64,000 bases of DNA from Williamsia maris (GTDB lineage Bacteria; Actinomycetota; Actinomycetes; Mycobacteriales; Mycobacteriaceae), in NCBI RefSeq assembly GCF_024171815.1, contig NZ_JAMTCJ010000002.1:496001-560000 (forward strand), given 5' to 3'. A program made the translations under genes and the position numbers. Position 1 is the first letter of the stretch. Every line of letters starts with the position of its first letter. The notes beneath the pieces were generated by a model that worked only from the letters and a program-made list of their open reading frames with translations, had not been told where the DNA came from and did not search any database. Shown piece after piece: positions 44,696 to 52,617 of the stretch.

Positions 44696-45393
44696 GGCAG
44701 ATCTCCGTGCGTCCGTGGGTGGTCGGTGTCGGTGGGGCCGAGATAGCCGGTCAGGGCGATGCGCAGCTCGCCGGGCCACGCGCCACCGAGGATCGGCGCC
44801 ATCATGGCCCGCGACTGGATGGCCGACTGCGCGATGAGCAGGACCATCGCGGCGAGATGTTCGGGCTGTCCGGGCCGGATCGCCTCGAACGACTGGGCGG
44901 CCACGATCGCCTCGGTCAGCACGGTGAGGACACCGCGCTGGCTGGTTCCGAGCCGGGTGAAGATGTACGGCGCGATGACCTCGGGCTGCATCCGGCCCAG
45001 GCTCTCGAAGACGGCGTCCTCACCGACGGCGACGGCCACCCCGACGGTGGTGTCGATGAGGGCGTCGAGCACCGCGCGGCGGGTGGTGTCGGGCAGCAGA
45101 CCCGCGGGCGCACCCCGGTCGAGGACGTCGACCGAGGACCGCGCGTTCACACTGAGCGCCTCGGCGGCCGCGCGGGCGGCGGTGTCGATGTGCACACGGT
45201 GTTCGGTGATGATCTGCGCCATCTCGCGTGTGAGCAGGTCGCGGATGACCGACGACACCTCGGGCCAGCGGCGGTAGACCGTCGGCCTGCTGACCCCGGC
45301 CTCGCGCGCGACCTCGGCGAGCGTGATCTTGCGACCGTCGCTGCGCAGGAGGCAGGTGCGGGCGGCGTCGAGGACATCGTTACTGGTTGACAT
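44692..45393 (-). CDS. TetR-family regulator of the glpD operon
   Basis: 233-aa regulator with an HTH (about residues 22-45, TLAEVAREAGVSRPTVYRRW). It is the first gene of the glpD operon. Only 20 bp separate it from the divergent agpS gene, so one operator there would control both. The ATG has no ribosome binding site and the AT-rich spacer (GTGTAAAACTGTAAC) probably carries overlapping -10 boxes. Leaderless transcripts from both sides are likely. Confidence 0.88.
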   Translation of the reverse strand: MSTSNDVLDAARTCLLRSDGRKITLAEVAREAGVSRPTVYRRWPEVSSVIRDLLTREMAQIITEHRVHIDTAARAAAEALSVNARSSVDVLDRGAPAGLLPDTTRRAVLDALIDTTVGVAVAVGEDAVFESLGRMQPEVIAPYIFTRLGTSQRGVLTVLTEAIVAAQSFEAIRPGQPEHLAAMVLLIAQSAIQSRAMMAPILGGAWPGELRIALTGYLGPTDTDHPRTHGDLP

Positions 45394-45413
45394 GTTGTGT
45401 AAAACTGTAACGC
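45394..45413. promoter_or_regulatory. 20-bp divergent promoter/operator between tetR-glpD and agpS-dagK
   Basis: The whole spacer is AT-rich (GTGTAAAACTGTAACG core) and has no ribosome binding site for either gene. Transcription of both operons must start inside or right at the genes, which favours leaderless mRNAs and a single repressor footprint. Confidence 0.6.
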
Positions 45414-47075
45414 ATGACAGCGCCGTCGTCGGAGCAACCGACCACATCCGCACGTTCCGACGACAACGGTTTCCCCCGACCGCCGATGCAGTGGAACGCG
45501 TGGGGTGCGGCCGAGTCGGCGACACCGCTGTCGCAGAACATCACCGATCTGTTGCGCAGCGCGTTGGGCGTCACCGGTCATCCGCGTCCGGCGGTCGCGG
45601 CCGACGACGTCGCGTTGTCGCCCGGCCGGCTCACCGCTGCCGATCTCGACGACCTGCGCGCCGTGGTCGGGGACGCGTACGTCTCCGACGCGCACGCCGA
45701 CCGTCTGCTGCGTGCGGGCGGCAAGAGCACCCCGGATCTGCTGCGTCGGACGGCACGCGAGCAGGATGCCCCGGATGCCGTGGTGCTCCCCGGCACCGAC
45801 GACGAGGTCGCGACGCTGCTGCGCTGGTGCTCCGAGCACCACGTGGCGGTGGTCGCGTTCGGCGGCGGCACCAGCGTGGTCGGCGGTCTCGACCCCGTCG
45901 ACGGGGGACTGCGCGCGGTCATCTCGCTCGATCTGCGCCGGTTCGACCGGCTCGTCGACCTCGACGAGGTCTCCGGTGTCGCGGTGATGGGCGCCGGTCT
46001 GACCGGCCCACGCGCCGAGGAATTGCTCGGCGAGCGGGGCTTCTCGCTGGGGCACTTCCCGCAGAGCCACCAGTTCGCGACGATCGGCGGCTTCGCCGTC
46101 ACCCGGTCCTCGGGCCAGGACTCGGCGGGCTACGGCCGTTTCGACGACATGGTCGTGGGGCTCACCACCATCACCCCGCGCGGCACCCTGACGCTCGGCA
46201 CCGTCGCGAAGTCCGCGGCCGGTCCGGATCTGCGACAGCTGATCCTCGGCTCGGAGGGCACCCTCGGGATCGTCACCGCGGTGGCGCTGCGGGTGCACCG
46301 CACCCCGACCGCCGCGATCAACGAGGCCTGGCACTTCCCCGACTTCGTGACCGGGGCGCACGCCCTGCGTGCGGTCGCACAGCGCGGCCCCGGACTGGGC
46401 CCCACGGTGCTGCGTCTGTCCGACGAGGCGGAGACCGGCGTCAACCTCGCGAAGCCGGGAGCCATCGCCGACGGCACGGCGCCCGGCGGCACCCTGGCCA
46501 TCACGCGGTACGAGGGCGACGCGGCCGCGTGCGCCGCGCGCCGTGAGCTGACAGCCGACGTGCTGGCCGCGGCCGGCGGGACCTCCCTGGGGTCCGAAGC
46601 GGCCGACGCCTGGGAACACGGGCGGTTCTCCGCGCCCTACCTGCGCGACTCCCTGCTCGCGGTCGGCGCCGGCTGCGAGACGTTGGAGACGGCGACCAGC
46701 TGGGCGCGGATCCCTGACCTGCGCACCGCCGTGACCAGCGCACTCACCGACGCCCTGGCCGCGTCCGGGTCGCAGGCCCTGGTCCTGTGCCACATCTCGC
46801 ACACCTATCCCACCGGTGCGTCGCTGTACTTCACCGTCGTCTACAAGATGTCGTCCGAGATCGACCCGATCGAGCAGTGGGCGGCGGCCAAGTCCGCGGC
46901 CAACGACGCCATCGTCGCGAGCGGGGCCACCATCACCCACCACCACGCGGTCGGAGTCGACCACCGCGGACGGCTCGACGCGGAGATCGGGTCGGTGGGC
47001 GTCGAGATCCTGCGCGCGGTGAAGCAGGCCCTCGATCCGGCCGGGATCCTCAATCCCGGCAAGCTCATCCCATGA
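45414..47075 (+). CDS. agpS: FAD-linked oxidase, alkyl-DHAP synthase family (AgpS-like)
   Basis: 553-aa flavoprotein of the vanillyl-alcohol-oxidase fold. VVAFGGGTSVVGGL (about residues 148-161) and GHFPQSHQFATIGGFAVTRSSGQDSAGYG (about 218-246) bind FAD, and the C-terminal HHHAVGVDH segment carries the family His cluster. AgpS enzymes make 1-alkyl-DHAP, the first ether-lipid intermediate; in actinobacteria the substrate is not settled. The ATG is leaderless-like. Its stop overlaps the dagK start (ATGA). Confidence 0.85.
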   Translation: MTAPSSEQPTTSARSDDNGFPRPPMQWNAWGAAESATPLSQNITDLLRSALGVTGHPRPAVAADDVALSPGRLTAADLDDLRAVVGDAYVSDAHADRLLRAGGKSTPDLLRRTAREQDAPDAVVLPGTDDEVATLLRWCSEHHVAVVAFGGGTSVVGGLDPVDGGLRAVISLDLRRFDRLVDLDEVSGVAVMGAGLTGPRAEELLGERGFSLGHFPQSHQFATIGGFAVTRSSGQDSAGYGRFDDMVVGLTTITPRGTLTLGTVAKSAAGPDLRQLILGSEGTLGIVTAVALRVHRTPTAAINEAWHFPDFVTGAHALRAVAQRGPGLGPTVLRLSDEAETGVNLAKPGAIADGTAPGGTLAITRYEGDAAACAARRELTADVLAAAGGTSLGSEAADAWEHGRFSAPYLRDSLLAVGAGCETLETATSWARIPDLRTAVTSALTDALAASGSQALVLCHISHTYPTGASLYFTVVYKMSSEIDPIEQWAAAKSAANDAIVASGATITHHHAVGVDHRGRLDAEIGSVGVEILRAVKQALDPAGILNPGKLIP

Positions 47076-47998
47076 GCAGCCCCGTGCGGTCGGTCATCGC
47101 GCTCGTGAACCCGAACTCCCGCAACGGGGCGGGCCGAGCCACCGCGACCGCCGCGGTCGACGCGCTGCGGCGGCGCGGGGTCGAGGTCGTGACCCGCATG
47201 GGCGTCGACGCATCCGACGCCCGGATCGCGGCCATCGAGGCGGTCCGGTCCGACGCGGATGCGGTCGTCGTCATCGGCGGGGACGGGACGATCGGCCCGG
47301 TTCTCGACGCGGCGCGCGGGACCGGCACCCGGGTCGGACTGATCCCGGCGGGCACCGGCAACGACCACGCCCGCGCCCTGGACATCCCCACCGACGACCC
47401 CGAGGCCGCCGTCGACATCATCGTCACGGGCCACTCGCGGCGCGTTGACCTGGGGTTGATCACCAGCACGGCCGGGGAGTTCGTGTTCGGCACGGTGGCG
47501 GCGATCGGCCTCGACGCGGCGGTGACCAAGCGCGCCGTCGGTATGCGACACCCCCGCGGACAGTCGCGCTACGCCCTGGCCGCCGTCGCGGAGATCATGG
47601 CGCTGGCCCCTCGACACTTCCGCGTCACCGTCGACGGTGAGACCCGGGAGATGGATCTGGTGATGGCGTCGGTGGGCAACACCCCGAGCTACGGCGGGGG
47701 GATGCGCATCTGCCCGGACGCGGTCATCGACGACGGGCTGCTCGACGTGACGCTGGTCGAGTACGCGCCGCGTCGGCGACTGCTGCGGCTGTTCCCGACG
47801 ATCTATCGGGGGACCCATGTGTCCCGACCCGAGGTACACACGATGCGCGGCCGCCACATCGTCATCGAGGCGGACGATCCCGCACCCGCATCGGCGGACG
47901 GCGACCTCATGGGCACGACACCGGTGACGGTCGACGTGCTCCCCGCCGCCATCGATTTCCTGGTTCCGCCGTCCCGCGAGGTCACGTCACGGATGTGA
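47072..47998 (+). CDS. dagK: Diacylglycerol kinase-family lipid kinase
   Basis: 308-aa kinase: NPNSRNGAGRA (residues about 12-22), GGDGTIGPVLD (about 67-77, ATP loop) and PAGTGNDHARALDIP (about 92-106). The C-terminal domain has the YGGGMRICPDAVIDDGLLDV motif. It probably phosphorylates diacylglycerol or a related lipid. Coupled to agpS by a 4-nt overlap and opposite glpD, it suggests a phosphatidate or ether-lipid branch. Confidence 0.9.
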   Translation: MSSPVRSVIALVNPNSRNGAGRATATAAVDALRRRGVEVVTRMGVDASDARIAAIEAVRSDADAVVVIGGDGTIGPVLDAARGTGTRVGLIPAGTGNDHARALDIPTDDPEAAVDIIVTGHSRRVDLGLITSTAGEFVFGTVAAIGLDAAVTKRAVGMRHPRGQSRYALAAVAEIMALAPRHFRVTVDGETREMDLVMASVGNTPSYGGGMRICPDAVIDDGLLDVTLVEYAPRRRLLRLFPTIYRGTHVSRPEVHTMRGRHIVIEADDPAPASADGDLMGTTPVTVDVLPAAIDFLVPPSREVTSRM

Positions 47999-48008
47999 CA
48001 CAGGCCAG

Positions 48009-48052
48009 TTATCCCCAATCTCCACAGGGGGCTTGTGGACAACTATCCACAC
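48009..48052. promoter_or_regulatory. Cluster of three DnaA-box-like sequences
   Basis: TTATCCCCA at 48009-48017, TTGTCCACA on the minus strand at 48034-48042 (the perfect actinobacterial box) and CTATCCACA at 48044-48052. Spaced within 44 bp between dagK and csbD, in a non-coding spacer. dnaA, dnaN and other origin genes are absent. Confidence 0.55.
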
Positions 48053-48156
48053 CGATTGCCCGGCAACGACTTTCTGTGACCGCCCTGTGAATTCGGTTGC
48101 GGGGCAACCCTGCACCCGCGACAACCACATTCGAGCAAACACCTCGTAAACGACAA

Positions 48157-48193
48157 CGTGGGCGGTGCGGACCTCTCGGTCGCACCGCCCACG
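48157..48193. terminator. Bidirectional hairpin terminator
   Basis: CGTGGGCGGTGCG (48157-48169) and CGCACCGCCCACG (48181-48193) form a 13-bp perfect stem with an 11-nt loop. It lies between the convergent dagK and csbD ends and can serve both. Confidence 0.8.
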
Positions 48194-48211
48194 CTTGTGA
48201 GGACTACAGAA

Positions 48212-48382
48212 TTACTTGAACGTGTCCTTGATGTTCTCGCCGACCTTCTTCACGCCGGCCTTGCCCTGGTCGCCCTTGCCCTCGGCTTCGAGGTCCTTGT
48301 TGTCGGTCTTGTCCCCGACAACTTCCTTGGCCTTGCCGATGGCGTCTTCCGCTGCGTTCTTGGCCTTGTCGACGATTCCCAT
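48212..48382 (-). CDS. CsbD-family stress protein
   Basis: 56-aa protein with the CsbD pattern: MGIVDKAKNAAEDAIGKAKE, then a repeated K/E/D-rich amphipathic helix and the terminal GENIKDTFK. Family members are general stress proteins, in Bacillus under SigB (family knowledge). A strong AGGAGGA precedes the ATG. It lies 62 nt after dps on the same strand, with an 8-bp hairpin between them. Confidence 0.9.
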   Translation of the reverse strand: MGIVDKAKNAAEDAIGKAKEVVGDKTDNKDLEAEGKGDQGKAGVKKVGENIKDTFK

Positions 48383-48406
48383 GGTGTTCCTCCTGTGATG
48401 GGGGGT

Positions 48407-48426
48407 GGTCCGGCGGTTGCCGGACC
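48407..48426 (-). terminator. Intercistronic hairpin between dps and csbD
   Basis: GGTCCGGC (48407-48414) and GCCGGACC (48419-48426) form an 8-bp stem with a GGTT loop. No T-run follows. It may attenuate or process the dps-csbD transcript so that csbD is expressed differently from dps. Confidence 0.5.
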
Positions 48427-48444
48427 GGTGATGGTCGGGGTGGG

Positions 48445-48984
48445 TCAGCGAGCCTGGTCGGCAGCCTGCGCCTCGGACGTCGCGCCCGCGGTGGAGAGCT
48501 GGCCGGTGTAGTTCTCGAGGTGCGCACGGACGAACCAGTGGAACTTTTCCAGCTCAGCGGTCTGACCGATGAGGATGTCCTCGGTGACCGGGTCGATCTC
48601 GCCAACCGACTTGATGGCGTCGCGGTGCGAGGTGATGAAGCCGACGTAGACGAGGTCGAGGGCTCCGAGGTGGGCCTGGACCGAGTCGCGACCCAGCGTG
48701 TAGTCGTCCCACGAGCGGTCCTTCTCGATCGCGTTCGCGGTGCCTCGAGGGGACTCGCCGAAGGTGGCGATGCGCTCGGCGAGGGTGTCGGCGTATCCGC
48801 GGACGAGGTCGACCTGCGGGTCGATCATCTCGTGCACGCCGATGAAGTTCGTGCCGACGACGTTCCAGTGGATGTGCTTGAGGGTGAGGTGCAGATCGTT
48901 CAGGGCGCTCAGGCGCTCCTGCAGGGTGTTCGACACCGCAGCTGCGTCCTCGGGGGAGATTCCGGGCGTTGTGAAAGTAGCCAT
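48445..48984 (-). CDS. dps: Dps-family ferritin-like DNA-protection protein
   Basis: 179-aa protein with the Dps ferroxidase motif HLTLKHIHWNVVGTNFIGVHEMIDPQVDLVRGYADTLAERI (about residues 29-70, with conserved His, Asp and Glu) and a four-helix bundle. It stores iron and shields DNA from oxidants. An in-frame ATG at 49005 is an alternative start. GAGGAC lies close to the chosen ATG 48984. It heads the dps-csbD unit. Confidence 0.92.
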   Translation of the reverse strand: MATFTTPGISPEDAAAVSNTLQERLSALNDLHLTLKHIHWNVVGTNFIGVHEMIDPQVDLVRGYADTLAERIATFGESPRGTANAIEKDRSWDDYTLGRDSVQAHLGALDLVYVGFITSHRDAIKSVGEIDPVTEDILIGQTAELEKFHWFVRAHLENYTGQLSTAGATSEAQAADQAR

Positions 48985-49230
48985 GTCCTCGACGGTACGA
49001 GTCATTTCGGCTCTTGCCCACCGGCCTCACCGAATCGCAATCAGACCGAGGCAACGGTAACGATCCGGTAACGAGCGCCGTGACCGCTCTGTGGCTGTTC
49101 TGTCACTGATCCGTGACATCGCGGATGCGGCCCTGCGACGTGGAGGTGACAACGTCATCTGTCAGCAGCGTGCGAAGCCAGTCGGCACGAGATGTACCAC
49201 GACGACCGCACGAATCAGACGAGGAGCGTC

Positions 49231-49449
49231 ATGCACGCAATCCTGAACCATTCCGATGCCACGCCCGACGGTCCCACCCCTGCGCACGAAGGAATCCGGC
49301 TGAGTGGCGTTGTCGTCACTCTTGCCCTTCTGACCTGCATGTTCATCGTCGCTCTACCGCTACTGGGCTCGCTCGCCGCCGCCGCGGTGATCCTCGCGCT
49401 GTTCGCGAGCGCCGGCCTCGCGACCATCTTCGCGTTGTCGCGCCTGTAG
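49231..49449 (+). CDS. 72-aa single- or double-helix membrane protein
   Basis: Short polar N-terminus (MHAILNHSDATPDG) then two hydrophobic segments (LSGVVVTLALLTCMFIVALP and GSLAAAAVILALFASAGLATI). GAGGAG lies 4 nt upstream of the ATG. No family recognised. It is divergent from dps across 225 bp. Confidence 0.65.
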   Translation: MHAILNHSDATPDGPTPAHEGIRLSGVVVTLALLTCMFIVALPLLGSLAAAAVILALFASAGLATIFALSRL

Positions 49450-49478
49450 ACCCGACGCCGCAGTCTTCGCCGGGAGCG

Positions 49479-50135
49479 TCAGGCGAGCCCGCCCGCCTTG
49501 CCGACCCAGTCCGTCCCCGGTGGGGTGAACACGTCGATCACGACGTCGTCGTCGGTGTACGTCGCCTGAGTGGGACCGAGCACCGTCCGTAGTCGCTGGT
49601 GTACCTCGTCACCGGTCCACGGGTAGGCGGACACATGATGTCGCCAGTGCGCGGCGATGACCGTCGCACCGGCGTGCCGGTGGCGGTCGAGGGCCTCGGT
49701 GATCGCGGTCAGTTGCGGGTCGTCGAGGTAGTAGAGGACCTCACTGGCGACGACCAGGTCGAACCGGTCACCGTCGGGTTCGATCCCGTCGGCGATGTCG
49801 GAGACGTGGACCGCGACCCGGTCGGCGACCGCACCGAGTCGGGTGCGCGCCAGTTCGGCGGCTCGTGGGTCCAGTTCGAGACACACCAGCGACCCGCAGC
49901 GCTGCGCCAACAGCGCACTCAGGACGCCGATCGACGACCCGAGTTCGAGGGCTCGCTCGTACCGCGGGGCCGGCAGCAACGACATCGTGATGTCGTACTT
50001 GCGCGTCTCGTACCACCGCTCGGCGAAACCCCACGGGTCGTCGCTGTCGGCGTACATCGACCGGAAGTACTCCGGATCGACACTCGATCGCTGGTCGTCG
50101 GCGGGCACGGTCGGCTCCTGTTCGCGATCGGTCAT
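49479..50135 (-). CDS. SAM-dependent methyltransferase (NodS-like class I)
   Basis: 218-aa methyltransferase: the N-terminal PEYFRSMYADSDDPWGF segment, ELGSSIGVL motif I (about residues 65-73), a Glu in CLELDP that contacts SAM, and VVASEVLYYL. It resembles NodS-type N-methyltransferases or the methyltransferase half of bifunctional PIG-L proteins. It is the last gene of the four-gene operon. ATG 50135 overlaps the PIG-L stop (ATGA). Confidence 0.85.
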   Translation of the reverse strand: MTDREQEPTVPADDQRSSVDPEYFRSMYADSDDPWGFAERWYETRKYDITMSLLPAPRYERALELGSSIGVLSALLAQRCGSLVCLELDPRAAELARTRLGAVADRVAVHVSDIADGIEPDGDRFDLVVASEVLYYLDDPQLTAITEALDRHRHAGATVIAAHWRHHVSAYPWTGDEVHQRLRTVLGPTQATYTDDDVVIDVFTPPGTDWVGKAGGLA

Positions 50136-50902
50136 GAGAAGAACGTCTCGGTGGGTCCGGTCAGTCGGTCGAGCACGTGCGGTTCGAGGACGGCGCGGTC
50201 GGCCGGGTCGTCGGACAGGTCGGTGATCTGGGAGACGAAGGCGTGCACGGCGCGCTTCTTCGCCTCGACCGCGGCGGGACTCAGCCGGTGCCGTCGGGCT
50301 CGAGCCCACGGCACGGCCTCGTCGCCGGGGCGGGCCCAGTGCCACATCCACACGGGGTACTCCAGCAGCGCGATCCCGAGTCGGGACGCGACCGCCGACG
50401 CCGCGTGACCGACGGCCTCGTGGTCGGGATGACGGTCCGCACGCCACACCGACACGATCAGGGAGTGACCGCCGTATGCGGCGACCGCTGTGTCGATGGC
50501 CTCGGCGATCGCGTCGCCGTGGCGGTCGAGCCCGCCGTCGGGCAGCTCGTGATGGATGGTGCGGTTCACACCGAGGGCGCTCAACGCGGTGGTCAGCTCG
50601 GCGCGGCGGATGCCGGCGAGCGCCTCGGGCGTCACCGTCGGCGACCCGGGGTGCGACGCGGCGCCGTCGGACAGGCACAGGACGGTGACACCGATGCCCT
50701 GTGCGACCGCGTCGTGGAGGAACCCGCCCGCACCCAGCACCTCGTCGTCGGGGTGCGCCGAGACCACCAGGACCTGCTCCGAGTCGCCGTCGAGCGCCGA
50801 TGGCAGCTCGACGGAGTCGAGCCATTCCCGCCACTGCCCGGCCGGCGCGGCACCCGGATCGGCCGATGTCCACGCGGGCCTCGGTGGACCGTCCTGACTC
50901 AC
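50132..50902 (-). CDS. PIG-L/LmbE-family deacetylase
   Basis: 256-aa zinc-dependent N-deacetylase fold. AHPDDEVLGAGG (about residues 49-60) and HPDHEAVGHA (about 159-168) give the metal His/Asp set. Substrates are GlcNAc-containing compounds in characterised relatives (MshB, PIG-L). The GTG start at 50902 overlaps the stop of the ACAD-like gene (GTGA) and its own stop overlaps the methyltransferase start, so all three are coupled. Confidence 0.88.
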   Translation of the reverse strand: MSQDGPPRPAWTSADPGAAPAGQWREWLDSVELPSALDGDSEQVLVVSAHPDDEVLGAGGFLHDAVAQGIGVTVLCLSDGAASHPGSPTVTPEALAGIRRAELTTALSALGVNRTIHHELPDGGLDRHGDAIAEAIDTAVAAYGGHSLIVSVWRADRHPDHEAVGHAASAVASRLGIALLEYPVWMWHWARPGDEAVPWARARRHRLSPAAVEAKKRAVHAFVSQITDLSDDPADRAVLEPHVLDRLTGPTETFFS

Positions 50903-51849
50903 GATGCCCCGACCCCGCCCTCGTCCCGCGCATGCAACAAGGCACCCAGAGCGCGCAGGTCGTGTTCGGCGTGCGACTGGCGTAGATACACCGTCAGGTC
51001 GGCGACCGCCTGGGCGTGAGCCGCGTCGGCGACCAGCGGTCCGGGGCCGAGGCACCGACCGACCCGTTCGATGACCTCGGTCGCCACCTGTTCGATGATC
51101 GCGCGGACACGGAGAGCGATGGCTTGGGCGCCCTCGAGGTCGTCGGGCGCGGCGTCGAAGGCGTCCGCGGCGGCGGTCAGTGCCGCGGCGCCGTTCCACA
51201 GCGCGGTGTCCACGGCGCCGAGATGTACCAGTGTCAGGTCGTCGGACTTGCGTTGGCGGAACAGTCGGTCGGCCACCAGGGAGGCGCCGCCGAACCAGCA
51301 CGCCGCGACACCCACCGCACCGTGCCAGAAGCCGGGGCGGTGCAGGTACGCATCGGCGTCGGCGACGAATTCGACCGGTGTGTCCGCGAACTGGACCGCG
51401 TGGGTCTCCGTCGCCGCCATCCCGGAGTTGTGCCAGTCGCCGTCCGCGGCGGTGATCGACTCCTGCGCCAACTCCACGATGAACATCGCACGGCCGTCGC
51501 CGGTGCGGGCGGTGACGAGGGCGTGTGTGCATCCGTCGGCACCGGAGCACCAGGGTTTGGTGCCGGTCACCGTCCACGCGCCGGTCGGGTGCTCGGTGGC
51601 GGTCAGGACTGCGGTCGAGGACTCGGCGGCCCATACGCCCCACAGCTGATCGTCGCCCACGGGCTCCCGACCGAGGTCGCGCAGTATCGCGTCGGCATCC
51701 CAGTGGGCTTCGAGGAGTCGGCCGACGGAGATGTCGCGGCGGGTGTGCTCGGTGAGCAGCGCGAACCGCTCGCGGGTGGCCCCGGCAGCCGGCAGCGGCG
51801 GGGTGTCGGTCGACGCCGCGATGTCGCGGGCGTTGTCGATCGCGGTCAT
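50899..51849 (-). CDS. Acyl-CoA-dehydrogenase-like protein of the four-gene operon
   Basis: 316-aa protein, shorter than typical ACADs (about 380 aa). The middle strand region TGTKPWCSGADGCTHALVTA (about residues 95-115) and the C-terminal helical domain with RQSHAEHDLRALG (about 290) are kept, but the N-terminal helical domain is abbreviated. The clear catalytic Glu signature is absent, so it may bind an acyl group or a flavin without classical dehydrogenation. Start ATG 51849 overlaps the glycosyltransferase stop. Confidence 0.78.
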   Translation of the reverse strand: MTAIDNARDIAASTDTPPLPAAGATRERFALLTEHTRRDISVGRLLEAHWDADAILRDLGREPVGDDQLWGVWAAESSTAVLTATEHPTGAWTVTGTKPWCSGADGCTHALVTARTGDGRAMFIVELAQESITAADGDWHNSGMAATETHAVQFADTPVEFVADADAYLHRPGFWHGAVGVAACWFGGASLVADRLFRQRKSDDLTLVHLGAVDTALWNGAAALTAAADAFDAAPDDLEGAQAIALRVRAIIEQVATEVIERVGRCLGPGPLVADAAHAQAVADLTVYLRQSHAEHDLRALGALLHARDEGGVGAS

Positions 51850-52541
51850 CGCGCCATCGGTTCGGTGAGATGCGGGAGTGCGCCGGCGAATCCGCCGGGT
51901 GTGCGCCCGGTCCGACGTGTCGACGTCGAGACCGGCGCCTGCGCCGACCACGCGATCGCGACACCGCCGGCCGCGAGCCGCGCCACCAGGTCGACGTCCT
52001 CGTGTTCGACGAGCGGCGCGAAGCCACCCGCCGCGAGGTACGCCGTCGAGCGGAACCCCAGGTTCGCGCCGTGGACATGCCGGTGGCCGTCGTGGTTGGT
52101 GTAGGTCTCGGCGAACGACGAGGCCGCGTCGGCGGGCCATCCCGACCAGTCGTCCGGGGTGATGGTGCCGACGAACGCGTCGGCACCGGTGGCCGCCGCC
52201 ATCGACTGCGCCGACAGCCAGTTGCGGGGGACCCGCGAGTCGGCGTCGGTGGTGGCGAACCAGATGTCCACGCCCACAGACCGTCCCGCGAATCCGGCCA
52301 ACCGTGCGCAGCCGACGTTGTGGGAGTCGATGACCACCGTGGCGACACCCGGTGGGACCGCAGCGTCGGTGCCGTCGGTACAGGCGTCGAGGACGACGAC
52401 GATCTCCACGTCGGCGGTGACCTCCGCGGCGGCCGCGGCCACCGAGGCCACCGCGCCGGGCAGGGTGTCGACCTCGTCGTGGGCGGGTATGACCACGACG
52501 AACCGGTTGATCGTCGGACTTGTTGTGTCGAGTTCGTTCAT
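51846..52541 (-). CDS. Family 2 glycosyltransferase
   Basis: 231-aa GT-A-fold enzyme without membrane helices. FVVVIPAHDEVDTL (about residues 14-27), DACTDGTDA and TTDADSRVP (the DxD-like metal site, about 96-105), and the late VHGANLGFRSTAYLAAGGF and EHEDVDL segments are present. It is the first gene of the operon, with AGGAG 5 nt before ATG 52541. Gene overlaps then run GT2-ACAD-PIG-L-methyltransferase. Confidence 0.88.
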   Translation of the reverse strand: MNELDTTSPTINRFVVVIPAHDEVDTLPGAVASVAAAAAEVTADVEIVVVLDACTDGTDAAVPPGVATVVIDSHNVGCARLAGFAGRSVGVDIWFATTDADSRVPRNWLSAQSMAAATGADAFVGTITPDDWSGWPADAASSFAETYTNHDGHRHVHGANLGFRSTAYLAAGGFAPLVEHEDVDLVARLAAGGVAIAWSAQAPVSTSTRRTGRTPGGFAGALPHLTEPMAR

Positions 52542-52617
52542 GGGAACTCCTGTGCGGAGGGTGCGGCCGTCGGGCCGATGCGTTTTCCGACCCCGTACGT
52601 TCGAGGTCGTCAGGTGA

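Noticed and set aside
48009-48052. DnaA boxes as the chromosomal origin
   Set aside because: dnaA, dnaN, recF and rpmH are not nearby and the AT-rich unwinding region is lacking. Kept only as a possible titration or regulatory site.
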